A stretch of DNA of 64,000 bases from an uncultured Erysipelotrichaceae bacterium (GTDB lineage Bacteria > Bacillota_I > Bacilli_A > RFN20 > CAG-826). The stretch covers positions 1 through 64,000 of the forward strand of contig CADCJP010000001.1 in assembly GCA_902801805.1 (NCBI GenBank), read 5' to 3'. Shown one piece after another: positions 1 to 8,390 of this stretch; positions within the stretch are counted from its first letter, which is position 1, and each line of letters begins with the position of its first letter. The notes beneath the pieces were generated by a model, which searched no databases, was not told where the DNA came from, and saw only the letters and a program-made list of their open reading frames with translations. The translations under genes were made by a program, and so were the position numbers.

Positions 1-1272
1 GAAGAAACCACCATGACCGTAGATCTTATTAACTTCAACACCTTGTTTCTTTAAGATATCAACACCGATTCTTAAGACCGCAAGAACGGCTAAGATATGG
101 GATTTCATGAAGTTAGCTAAGGACATCTTAGCGTCTGGTTCACGAACGAATAATGGTCTACCTTCTTGGACACCAACTGCGGCTTCACCAGAGAAGTAAT
201 TAAAGGAAACGAGACCACCAGCATCTGATTCACCTTCAAGAGATTTATTGAATAATCTCACGAATAATTCACCGCGTTGGATGCTGCCACCCGCTAAAAC
301 GATCGCTTGATGTAATAATTCAACCCAAGCATTGATATCAGTTGTGCAGTTATTAGCATGAACAAGAACGGCTGGGTAACCACTTGGAGAAGCGATTACG
401 TCGATTTCTTTATTCATGGCGATATTTTTATCAGTAACTAATGTGATGTTACCAGATGTACCTAATGAAGAGTTACCATAGCCCACTCTAACAGAGTTAG
501 TGGCAATCATGCCTGTACCCATATCACCTTCTGGTGGGCAGAATGGGATACCTGGTTGTAAAACACCAGATGGGTCAATTAATAAGGCACCTTCTTTAGT
601 TAATGTACCGGCGTTTTGGCCAGCGAGCATACATCTTGGTAAGATGTCTAAGATTCTCCAATCAACTTTGTCTTTGATGACTTCGTTGAACTTAGCGACC
701 ATGTTAGCGTCATAGTCTTTGGTGTTCTTATCTAATGGGAACATACCACTAGCGTCGTTAGCACCGATGACTTTTTGACCGGTTAATAAGTAATGGAAAT
801 AGCCCGCTAATGTGGTAGCGAAAGCAATATCCTTCACTTCTTTTTCACCGTTTAACATCGCTTGATAAATATGGGAAACACTCCAACGTTGTGGAACGTT
901 AAAGTTAAATAAAGCAGATAATTGATCTTGAGCATCTGGGCAGATGGTATTCTTCCATGTACGGAATTCCGCTAATTGTTCGCCTTTCTTGTTAAAAACA
1001 AGATAGCCGTGCATCATACCGGAAATACCAATTGCACCAACCTTGGATAATGGTTTACGATACTTTGTTTCAAATTTTTGTTTTAAACCAGCGTAGCAAT
1101 CCGCTAAACCGATTTTGGCTTGTTCTAATGTATAGATCCAAATACCGTTTTTTAATGTTGATTCCCAAGCATAGTCATTTGATGCGATGATTTCGTGATT
1201 TTCATCGAGCATGACAGCCTTAATGTTTGTGGAACCGAATTCAATACCAATTACACATTTTTCTAAAATCAT
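1..1272 (-). CDS. FGGY-family carbohydrate kinase, 3' end cut by window edge
   Basis: Reading the minus strand from the ATG at 1272 gives about 424 codons without a stop before the window ends, so the C-terminus is missing. The N-terminus reads VIGIEFGSTNIKAVML, the FGGY phosphate-1 motif (usually D-x-G-T-T/S). GISGMMHGYLVF, WKNTICPDA and a later GYGNSSLGTSGNITLV also fit sugar kinases of the xylulokinase/ribulokinase type (COG1070). The expected role is ATP-dependent phosphorylation of a pentulose or similar sugar in the cytoplasm. The acidic residue of the first motif is Glu where most relatives have Asp. A GGAGG Shine-Dalgarno lies 7 bases before the start. No sugar transporter is adjacent, so the substrate cannot be named. 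Confidence 0.85.
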   Translation of the reverse strand, partial: MILEKCVIGIEFGSTNIKAVMLDENHEIIASNDYAWESTLKNGIWIYTLEQAKIGLADCYAGLKQKFETKYRKPLSKVGAIGISGMMHGYLVFNKKGEQLAEFRTWKNTICPDAQDQLSALFNFNVPQRWSVSHIYQAMLNGEKEVKDIAFATTLAGYFHYLLTGQKVIGANDASGMFPLDKNTKDYDANMVAKFNEVIKDKVDWRILDILPRCMLAGQNAGTLTKEGALLIDPSGVLQPGIPFCPPEGDMGTGMIATNSVRVGYGNSSLGTSGNITLVTDKNIAMNKEIDVIASPSGYPAVLVHANNCTTDINAWVELLHQAIVLAGGSIQRGELFVRLFNKSLEGESDAGGLVSFNYFSGEAAVGVQEGRPLFVREPDAKMSLANFMKSHILAVLAVLRIGVDILKKQGVEVNKIYGHGGFF

Positions 1273-1352
1273 AATTGACCTCCATGATTATATATGAAAT
1301 GATTCACCTTCTTTATACAAGAAATTGGACATTTATAATATGACAATATACA

Positions 1353-1387
1353 AAAAAGAGACCGCTATTGTTGCGGTTTCTCTTTTT
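1353..1387 (-). terminator. Rho-independent terminator of the SNF2 operon
   Basis: Directly after the SNF2 stop codon the minus strand forms AGAGAAACCGC / GCGGTCTCT with a short loop and then a run of T. It closes the SWIM/SNF2 operon and separates it from the kinase gene. Confidence 0.8.
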
Positions 1388-4300
1388 ACATACTGAGAAT
1401 TGATTTCAAATCCTTGATAGATAGAGATTTGATGGAAGAATCGTTATCAGAGATGACTTTATCAACGAGTTCTTTCTTTTCGTTTTGTAAATTAACGACC
1501 TTTTCTTCAATACTGTTTTCAGCAATAAGCTTAATAACTTCAACGGTTCTTGTTTGACCAATACGGTGCGCTCTATCACTGGCTTGGCTTTCCGCGGAAT
1601 AGTTCCACCATGGATCGAGATGGACAACCACATCAGCGCCCACTAAATTGAGACCCGTGCCGCCTGCTTTTAAGGAAATAAGGACTATCTTATAATCTTC
1701 ATCTTGATTGAAATCATTACAGATTCTAAGTCTTTCTTTCGCGGATGTATCACCAGTAATCATGAAGTACTTAATGCCCATCTTTTCAATTTCATCTTTG
1801 ACGATATTAAGCGCACTGACGAATTGAGAGAAGATTAAGAATCTATGGCCATCAGCGAGTTTATCTTTGATAATGTCCTTCAAAGCGGTAATCTTGCCGG
1901 ATTCACCAGTAAAGTTATCAACGAATGTCGAAGGATCAACACAGATTTGTCTAAGTCTTGTGATAATGGATAAGACTTCCATAATCTTAGAACCACCTTC
2001 AGATGATTTGAGTTGTTCTTTAGCTTGTAAACGGAAAGCATCGTAAAGTTTTCTTTGTTCTTGGCTCATTTCTGTAGTGATAATGACTTCAAATTTTTCT
2101 GGTAAGTCTTTTAAGACATCTTCTTTTCTTCTTCTTAAGATGAATGGAGCGACTTTGTCTCTGACGATTTCATAGTATTCTTCATTGTGCTCATAGGAAT
2201 CTTTAAAGTCCTCATAATCTAAAAGATAATGAGGCATTAAGAAATCAAAGATGCTCCATAAGTCATAAATGTTATTTTCAATTGGGGTACCAGTTAACGC
2301 AATTGTGTGTAAGGCATTAATTTGTTTAACCGCACCTGTCTTCTTCGCGTGCATATTCTTAATGAACTGCGCTTCATCAAGGATACACATATCAAAAGTA
2401 ATATCCGTTAAGTTTTCAAATTCGTTTCTTAAAGAATCATAAGAGATGAAATAAACACCAAACTTATCATTCTTAATCTTTTTAATAATCTTTTTACGTT
2501 CTTCAACAGTCCCAATAATCGCGGCGACTGGAATGTCTTTAGCGAACTTATTAAATTCACTAACCCAGTTGAACACTAATGATTTAGGGGAAACAATGAG
2601 AATTGGTTTATCTTGCTTAATTGTGTTAATGAACGCAATTGTTTCAATGGTCTTACCTAAACCCATGTCATCAGCGAGGATACCGCCTAATGAATATTTA
2701 TATAAAACAGATAACCATTTCACACCATCAACTTGATATGGTCTAAGGTCACCATTAATCTTAGCAATCTCTAAATTTGAATTAGAGAAATTCTTTAATT
2801 CATTGAACACGTCATCTAAATAACTGTCCATTGATAAGAAACTATGATCATTGCCATAAGCTTTAAAAGCGTAATAAAGTGGCAACTCTTTTTTACTTCT
2901 TAAAGAGTTCTCACTAATCAAATCTAAATCTTTGGCGAGACTATAGAATTCTTTAGTTTCTTCACTCATTAAGTTGATGAAGTTATCACCAATCTTGATG
3001 AACTTTTTCTTTCTCTTTAAGCCAATTAAGATGGCTTTTAATTCATCTTCGCTATAAATAGAACCATCCACAAGAACTTCTAGCATTGAGCCATCTTTCT
3101 TAATGGTGATATTAGGAGAAGTAAATGAAGAAGTCTTTCTAGAATCTAAATCTTTAGAGAAATATACTTCTGCAACTTTTTGTAAGTTTTCTAAAGTGCT
3201 ATTTAAGAAATCCCAAACTTGACCACCATCACTTAAGACATGATCAAAGAAACCATAAGATAATAAGATTTCTTGGTAGTGTTTAATTTGAGAAACTTCG
3301 TAGAAGTTATTTATTTCTCTCACATCTATTTCTTGTTCGTTCTTATAGTATTTAGTCTTTTCATAGACATTATCTTTTTCATAATCAAAATATGCTTTGA
3401 TAACTAAAGAAGTGCCTTCTAATTCTTTCTTAATCTTATCCGCAACTTCAAAGAAGTTTGGATATTTTTCAAAGAAGGAATATTTAAAGTTATCAAAGTT
3501 ATTTTGGACTGTACTTAAAGGATAGCTTCTCGCTGATTCAATTAAATAATTGATGTAACGATTATCCGTTAATGGTTTAATTTCATTCGCGGATTTGCAG
3601 TAATAATAGTTTCTTGTTAAAGGAATGAAACCTTTGACGATACCTTCTGGAGTTAAGGAATAGTTATCATTGACTCTAATACGGATATCCATTGGTTCAT
3701 TACTCACGTGATAAACTTCATTATTGATGTAGAGATAATCATCCTTTAAAGCATCTAATAATTCATCAAAGAAGGCTAATGACTTTTCATTAGATAAATC
3801 GATAAAGAAATCAGGATTATATTTTTCTAAAATCTTAATTATTTTTTGGCTTGTTTCATCAAAAGAAGAGAGGACGTGCATCAATGTAAGGTCTTTTCCA
3901 TATCTAAATTCTTCTTCGTTAGCGAATCTAGCAAGGAAGCGATCAATAGAGGCAATTTTATATTCTTTGCCCTTAGCGATTGTGAGATTCACACTATAAG
4001 AGAATCTTGTATCTTCTAAATAGACTTTTAGTCTCGCTTTTGTGGATGCGTTAGCGATTTCTTCTTTTCTAATTTCTTTAAAGACTTCACCCATTTCAAT
4101 ATCAAAAGCGTTTTGTTGTTCTCTACGATCAACATCAGAGATTTCAAAGACAAACTTTGTGGCCAACGCTTTTAATTGTTCAAGTTCAGTGGATAATAAT
4201 TTAGAAACTAAGATAGAGAAATGACGGCATGGTTCTTTCTCACGACAGATTTGACAGCTATAGTTAATTCGGCCTTTATAGTCTAAAGTGAATTCTAAAA

Positions 4301-4463
4301 CATCAATTCTATTTACTTTAGTAAATAATCTAATAAAGAACAATGGGTGGTTATTCTCATCATAATCAACACCATACTTATAATCAAAGTAGACGAAAAG
4401 TTCTAAATCACTTTGTGATAGTTGATCTAAACGATAATGATTTAATAGTTCAATTACGTCCAT
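1386..4463 (-). CDS. SWIM zinc finger / SNF2-family DNA-dependent ATPase
   Basis: A 1025-residue SNF2/Rad54-type helicase. A SWIM zinc finger sits near residues 70-81 (CQIC then CRH). The C-terminal half has the two-lobed ATPase: ADDMGLGKTIETIAF (motif I), DEAQ (motif II), LTGTPIENN (motif III), and AHRIGQTR (motif VI). Such proteins move on double-stranded DNA or strip proteins from it. It begins one base after the stop of the upstream SWIM-only gene, so the two are very likely translated together. The arrangement matches the Bacillus subtilis ywqB-ywqA pair, whose cellular role I do not know to be settled. All core motifs look intact, so an active ATPase is expected. Confidence 0.93.
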   Translation of the reverse strand: MDVIELLNHYRLDQLSQSDLELFVYFDYKYGVDYDENNHPLFFIRLFTKVNRIDVLEFTLDYKGRINYSCQICREKEPCRHFSILVSKLLSTELEQLKALATKFVFEISDVDRREQQNAFDIEMGEVFKEIRKEEIANASTKARLKVYLEDTRFSYSVNLTIAKGKEYKIASIDRFLARFANEEEFRYGKDLTLMHVLSSFDETSQKIIKILEKYNPDFFIDLSNEKSLAFFDELLDALKDDYLYINNEVYHVSNEPMDIRIRVNDNYSLTPEGIVKGFIPLTRNYYYCKSANEIKPLTDNRYINYLIESARSYPLSTVQNNFDNFKYSFFEKYPNFFEVADKIKKELEGTSLVIKAYFDYEKDNVYEKTKYYKNEQEIDVREINNFYEVSQIKHYQEILLSYGFFDHVLSDGGQVWDFLNSTLENLQKVAEVYFSKDLDSRKTSSFTSPNITIKKDGSMLEVLVDGSIYSEDELKAILIGLKRKKKFIKIGDNFINLMSEETKEFYSLAKDLDLISENSLRSKKELPLYYAFKAYGNDHSFLSMDSYLDDVFNELKNFSNSNLEIAKINGDLRPYQVDGVKWLSVLYKYSLGGILADDMGLGKTIETIAFINTIKQDKPILIVSPKSLVFNWVSEFNKFAKDIPVAAIIGTVEERKKIIKKIKNDKFGVYFISYDSLRNEFENLTDITFDMCILDEAQFIKNMHAKKTGAVKQINALHTIALTGTPIENNIYDLWSIFDFLMPHYLLDYEDFKDSYEHNEEYYEIVRDKVAPFILRRRKEDVLKDLPEKFEVIITTEMSQEQRKLYDAFRLQAKEQLKSSEGGSKIMEVLSIITRLRQICVDPSTFVDNFTGESGKITALKDIIKDKLADGHRFLIFSQFVSALNIVKDEIEKMGIKYFMITGDTSAKERLRICNDFNQDEDYKIVLISLKAGGTGLNLVGADVVVHLDPWWNYSAESQASDRAHRIGQTRTVEVIKLIAENSIEEKVVNLQNEKKELVDKVISDNDSSIKSLSIKDLKSILSM

Positions 4464-4464
4464 C

Positions 4465-5835
4465 TTATCTCACCCTAGACTTCTTTGGTCTTCTAATATT
4501 GTTATCCACTAGTTCACTAATAAATGAGCCTTGAGGAATTTTCTTACTTAATTCGATCGCTAAACGGATTGTTCTTTCGTCTAAATAATCGTGTTGCAAA
4601 GCTGCACCGATAAGTAACTCGCTCACTAATGGATAGTCTTCTTCTTTCACACTACTGTAATTAGAGTGCACGATTTGGACATATCTTGTCTTATCGTTAC
4701 TATATGGAGAAACCTTTAAGAAATACTCTAAAGGAATTTGTTTAATTTTATTCTCATCAAGTGGTAATTCATCAAAAAGTAATAAATAGATGCTTAGTCT
4801 ATTCTTCGCTGGAGAAGAGAATAAATCCTGCATGTAATAACGGTGATTCATTTGGAAGATATAGCAGTTTTTAAGACCAGCAATTTGTTCAATTGTTAAG
4901 TCTTGATACTTTAAATATTCCATCATTACTTGGCTCGCAATTCTTTCTTCTGAATAGTTATCTTCAGCGTGTTTTAATAGTTCCACTAAAGAATCACAAT
5001 TAGGGGCTAATAAGATATCGTAGAGGTTGGCTTTTCGTGTCACTCCCCTTCTCTTTTCGAGCTCATCACTTAAAACTTGATAGTTATTATCCGCTTCTGT
5101 GAGCATGGTTTTAATCGCGTCACTAGATGTCTCTAAGATCTTTTGGAAATTAGCGACATTTTGCGCGTTAAAGAATAATGGAGAAAGGATATCATTAACC
5201 ACTCTCGCTTTATATTGTCCTCTTTGATAATAAGGTAATAATTCTTCAATAAACTTTTGGCATTGTTCAAAACTTCTAATTTGATAAGAAAGCTTACTAA
5301 CAAGTGGGAGATTATCTCCCCCTCTTAAATAAAGGTATCTTTCTAAAATATCTTTAAATGTCTTCTCGTTAGTGGCGATATTTGGCATGGCTTTATCGCT
5401 CTTTGGATCGAGAAGTTTTTTCATCGTCACTAAAACTGCGTATAAGTGCTTGCAAGCACCACCGACTGGGCAAGAACAAGATAGGCTAATAAAGGAATTA
5501 GAATCCACGACTATTCTAAAAGAATATTCTTTTGTTCCAACGATTGTGCCATAGCATTCATTTTCACTTAAATGCATGTCCTTAATCGCCCCGTTAAGGT
5601 ATTCCATCGCTTTTCCTTTGGTCACACTGTCAAAGAGACCTTCATAGAGGCCTAATGAAACGAATTTGGATAGAGTGATGTTTTCCGCGACTGCGAGATT
5701 AGGATGTGAAAGTAATACTTGTTTCGTAGACTTTGTGTCCGCGAAAAATACATGACCCACGTCACTAGCTTCTCTTTTTAGCAAGACACCATATCCAAGT
5801 GAAAGATGCTTAAGAATAAGATAACGAACTGCCAT
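4465..5835 (-). CDS. SWIM zinc finger protein, partner of the SNF2 ATPase
   Basis: A 456-residue protein with one SWIM motif, CSCPVGGACKH, near residue 125; the rest is alpha-helical with no enzyme motif that I recognise. SWIM domains bind nucleic acid or proteins. Its stop lies one base before the start of the SNF2 gene, so the two probably act in one complex, as in the ywqB/ywqA layout. The start is preceded by TATAAT at 5846-5851 with ten bases between, so the transcript probably has almost no leader. It is divergent from bioY. Confidence 0.85.
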   Translation of the reverse strand: MAVRYLILKHLSLGYGVLLKREASDVGHVFFADTKSTKQVLLSHPNLAVAENITLSKFVSLGLYEGLFDSVTKGKAMEYLNGAIKDMHLSENECYGTIVGTKEYSFRIVVDSNSFISLSCSCPVGGACKHLYAVLVTMKKLLDPKSDKAMPNIATNEKTFKDILERYLYLRGGDNLPLVSKLSYQIRSFEQCQKFIEELLPYYQRGQYKARVVNDILSPLFFNAQNVANFQKILETSSDAIKTMLTEADNNYQVLSDELEKRRGVTRKANLYDILLAPNCDSLVELLKHAEDNYSEERIASQVMMEYLKYQDLTIEQIAGLKNCYIFQMNHRYYMQDLFSSPAKNRLSIYLLLFDELPLDENKIKQIPLEYFLKVSPYSNDKTRYVQIVHSNYSSVKEEDYPLVSELLIGAALQHDYLDERTIRLAIELSKKIPQGSFISELVDNNIRRPKKSRVR

Positions 5836-5845
5836 AGCAAAGTTA

Positions 5846-5851
5846 ATTATA
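5846..5851 (-). promoter_or_regulatory. -10 box of the SWIM/SNF2 operon, close to the start codon
   Basis: TATAAT preceded by TGG (extended -10) on the minus strand, ten bases from ATG 5835. A start site about seven bases downstream leaves a leader of roughly three bases. Confidence 0.6.
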
Positions 5852-5904
5852 CCAAAACATCAAAAAACAATAAACTTATTTGGTGCATTAATTACAAATA
5901 GTAG

Positions 5905-5910
5905 TAGAAT
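5905..5910 (+). promoter_or_regulatory. -10 box of bioY, close to the start codon
   Basis: TAGAAT ends nine bases before ATG 5920. No Shine-Dalgarno sequence is present, so a leaderless transcript is likely. With the opposite box at 5846-5851 it makes a compact divergent promoter. Confidence 0.5.
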
Positions 5911-5919
5911 GTATCGGGT

Positions 5920-6447
5920 ATGAATACGAAAAATCAAATTATTAGAATCACTAGAAACGCTGTAATGCTTGCATTATTATGCGTCATTGGTATGTTCTCT
6001 CTCCCATTAGGGGATAACATCAAAGTCTCTTTACAATTACTAATGGTCTTTATCATTGGTCTTACTTCTGTTTCCGTGATTGATGCAATCATTGTTACTG
6101 GTTTATATCTCGCCATTGGTTTATTAATTCCTGTTTATGCAGGCTTTACCGCAGGGGTCACTCCAACATTTGGTTTTGTTATTTCCTTTGTGGTTTTAGT
6201 GATTCCACTTTATTTTTTAAATAAATTACCAATTAAAAACCAATTTTTACGTATGGCAATTGCCTGTTTAGTTTCCTTAATTGTTTGCTACGCAATTGGG
6301 GCAACATTCTTAGCCTTATATTTAAAACTTAATATACAAAAAGCACTACTTATTGCAGTAGTGCCTTATATACCTTTTGATATCGCGAAGATTATTATCG
6401 CGGTACTCGTGGTTTCGCTTTTACCTAAGCGTTCTTCTTCGCTTTAA
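5920..6447 (+). CDS. bioY: BioY-type biotin transporter, S component of an ECF transporter
   Basis: A 175-residue protein with about six membrane helices. The order of motifs fits BioY: an N-terminal helix, KVSLQLLMVFIIGL (family form TLQ-L-V), PVYAGFTAGVTP and the late VPYIPFDIAK (family form YLPGD-K). BioY binds biotin in the membrane and works with the EcfA/EcfA'/EcfT energy module, which is not in this window. Biotin uptake implies the cell may not make its own. The last 23 bases overlap the convergent membrane-protein gene on the other strand. No terminator is visible on the plus strand, so antisense reading into the neighbour is possible. Confidence 0.85.
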   Translation: MNTKNQIIRITRNAVMLALLCVIGMFSLPLGDNIKVSLQLLMVFIIGLTSVSVIDAIIVTGLYLAIGLLIPVYAGFTAGVTPTFGFVISFVVLVIPLYFLNKLPIKNQFLRMAIACLVSLIVCYAIGATFLALYLKLNIQKALLIAVVPYIPFDIAKIIIAVLVVSLLPKRSSSL

Positions 6448-7306
6448 TTTCTCTAATTAACCAAGCGAGTAAAATGCCGAATTGTGACGCAAAGTGGATA
6501 ATGATTTCCACTGGTTTTGCCGCTAATCTTTCAAGTGGCATAGCTGGTGATAAGGAAGAAACGAATGTTGTATCGTTTAAACCAATAATCGCCACCACTA
6601 TGAATAAAACTAAGTTAATAGCGAATAAAATAATCACGTAGATAAATCTATTTAATTTTAGTTCAAAGACGTCGAAGACTTTTTTTACTAAGATCGCCAT
6701 TGGCACTAATAAGAATAAATAGAAGAAGACTGTTTGGTAGAAGTTTCTTAATTCCACATAGATTGGCATGGTTAAGAATGCACCGAAACGGTTAAACGCT
6801 AGAGCGGTAAATAAGAACCAACCCATAGTGAAGAAGACGTGTTTGGCGCCAACTTTAAACTTCTCTGTATCTTCTGGTAAAGCCTTAACAGGTTTTAAGA
6901 GAGCGAATATTGAACCGCCTAACACTAATAAGTGCATCACCATCATAAGGATAATGAATCCTGGGAATGGAGCGGATGCAAGGAAGTTACCGTTATAGTT
7001 AATAACAGCAGCAAGAATAGCAAAAACAAAGCCTAAACCCGCTAAAACCATTGTGGTCTTTAAGTATGTCTTAGACATTTTCTTACGAATGTTTGGCTTT
7101 AAATATGAACGTACAATATACATCGCACCTATTACAAAGTAAGCACCGAATAATAAAGCGGTGAAACTTAAGAAGATTGCAGTATCCATAATATGTGGAC
7201 CAAAATATGGAACGTCTGTAAAGAATAAGTTAGAGGCGACAAAGGCCATTAATGAGCCGAGAACGGCAATAATTGCTAAAGCAATCAAAGAGAATTTCTT
7301 ACTCAT
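6425..7306 (-). CDS. Multi-pass membrane protein of unknown function
   Basis: A 293-residue protein with about seven to eight hydrophobic helices, short loops and a Lys-rich C-terminus (REIKAKKNA). I do not recognise a family motif. It starts one base after the stop of the metallophosphoesterase lipoprotein and has a GGAGGTGA ribosome binding site, so the two genes form an operon. Its 3' end overlaps bioY tail to tail by 23 bases. Confidence 0.75.
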   Translation of the reverse strand: MSKKFSLIALAIIAVLGSLMAFVASNLFFTDVPYFGPHIMDTAIFLSFTALLFGAYFVIGAMYIVRSYLKPNIRKKMSKTYLKTTMVLAGLGFVFAILAAVINYNGNFLASAPFPGFIILMMVMHLLVLGGSIFALLKPVKALPEDTEKFKVGAKHVFFTMGWFLFTALAFNRFGAFLTMPIYVELRNFYQTVFFYLFLLVPMAILVKKVFDVFELKLNRFIYVIILFAINLVLFIVVAIIGLNDTTFVSSLSPAMPLERLAAKPVEIIIHFASQFGILLAWLIREIKAKKNA

Positions 7307-7307
7307 A

Positions 7308-8288
7308 TTATTTCACCTCCGCGTATGTATGATAGTATCTATCAATAGTTAATGAATGGTCATTATGGATGGTGATGGTTTGGCAACCAAGCATATCATT
7401 ATCGTGATAAATACGGTCAGTGGATTTAATGCCGTAGCAGAACTTCACTTCTTGATAGTCAACTTCAAAGTTGTTGATGTGGTCGTGACCAAAGAACATC
7501 GCTTTTGTGGAGCCTAATTCTTTAATCTTGTCAAAGAAACCATAGTCATGGTCTGGGGAGCAAGAAGCTTCTCTTTTTTCACCATAAATGACTTTGTCAT
7601 TTTGTTTCGCTTCATCCCAAGCGACATTAACTTCTGGTAATGGAATGTGATAGAACATTAAGGAATTAACGGTTTCACCACCATTTTGTTCTTTAGTGTA
7701 GTTAACAACGCTTTCATACCAATCAATTTGATCTTGTTTGAAGCAGTCATAACCAAATTGTGAGAAATTAAAGTCATAACGGTTACTATCCATGACAAAT
7801 AATTGATCGTGAACTTTACCATCTTTCATTAAGTTAATCGCAAAGTTGCAATTACCATTAACTTTATCGTCTTGTAAGTCTTTGAATAAGCAGTTTGAGC
7901 CATATTCAGAAAGGGTTTTGGTTAACCAATCCACTGAGAAATAACATTGCTCATCATGGTTACCAAAGCAAACACTCCATGGGACACCTTTGTCATCAAA
8001 ATATTTTAATAAGCTCTTCGCAGTGTTCTTGCTTGCGAAGGTGAATAAGTCACCGGTGACCACGACAAGATCAGGATTATTCGCGTCCTTATAAAGCAAA
8101 TCCATGAACTTGAATTGTGTTTTTTGATCATCCTTATCAGAGAGATGGATGTCTGTTAGTTGTAAAATGCGGAAATCATCCTTGTAGTTCATTTCAAGGA
8201 TGTAATCTTGAGGCTTATAATTCTTTGTCCCGCAGGCACTTAAAGCCAACAAAGAAATAAACGCCAATGCAGTAATTTTGTTTTTCAT
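7308..8288 (-). CDS. Calcineurin-like metallophosphoesterase lipoprotein
   Basis: About 326 residues from ATG 8288; a longer frame to 8312 is open, but the lipoprotein signal begins at MKNKITALAF. The lipobox is LSAC. The metal-binding motifs of calcineurin-like phosphoesterases are present in order: DIHLSD, GDLF, GNHDE, YHIPLPE and GHDHINN. It should be anchored outside the membrane and hydrolyse phosphomonoesters or diesters; the substrate is not evident. TATAAT ends nine bases before this ATG, which supports the shorter start and suggests a leaderless mRNA. Confidence 0.88.
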   Translation of the reverse strand: MKNKITALAFISLLALSACGTKNYKPQDYILEMNYKDDFRILQLTDIHLSDKDDQKTQFKFMDLLYKDANNPDLVVVTGDLFTFASKNTAKSLLKYFDDKGVPWSVCFGNHDEQCYFSVDWLTKTLSEYGSNCLFKDLQDDKVNGNCNFAINLMKDGKVHDQLFVMDSNRYDFNFSQFGYDCFKQDQIDWYESVVNYTKEQNGGETVNSLMFYHIPLPEVNVAWDEAKQNDKVIYGEKREASCSPDHDYGFFDKIKELGSTKAMFFGHDHINNFEVDYQEVKFCYGIKSTDRIYHDNDMLGCQTITIHNDHSLTIDRYYHTYAEVK

Positions 8289-8297
8289 AGTGCCCAA

Positions 8298-8303
8298 ATT
8301 ATA
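8298..8303 (-). promoter_or_regulatory. -10 box of the metallophosphoesterase operon
   Basis: TGTTATAAT on the minus strand, nine bases before ATG 8288, with no ribosome binding site between. It decides the start in favour of 8288 over the in-frame ATG at 8312, which lies upstream of the promoter. Confidence 0.6.
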
Positions 8304-8352
8304 ACATACCAAAAACTGGAAAGAACTAATCGCCAGGCCAAAAGATACAAAA

Positions 8353-8390
8353 CAAAAAAACTGTCAAACTAGTGACCATACTTGACAGTT
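8353..8390 (-). terminator. Terminator of malQ, overlapping its stop codon
   Basis: ACTGTCAA (8360-8367) pairs with TTGACAGT (8382-8389), and the minus strand then runs into seven T. The stop codon TAG (8369-8371) lies in the loop, and the upstream arm encodes the last residues of MalQ. Confidence 0.85.

Noticed and set aside
500..715. Plus-strand open frame of 71 codons at the start of the window
   Set aside because: It lies opposite the sugar-kinase gene, whose motifs are clear on the minus strand; it has no ribosome binding site.
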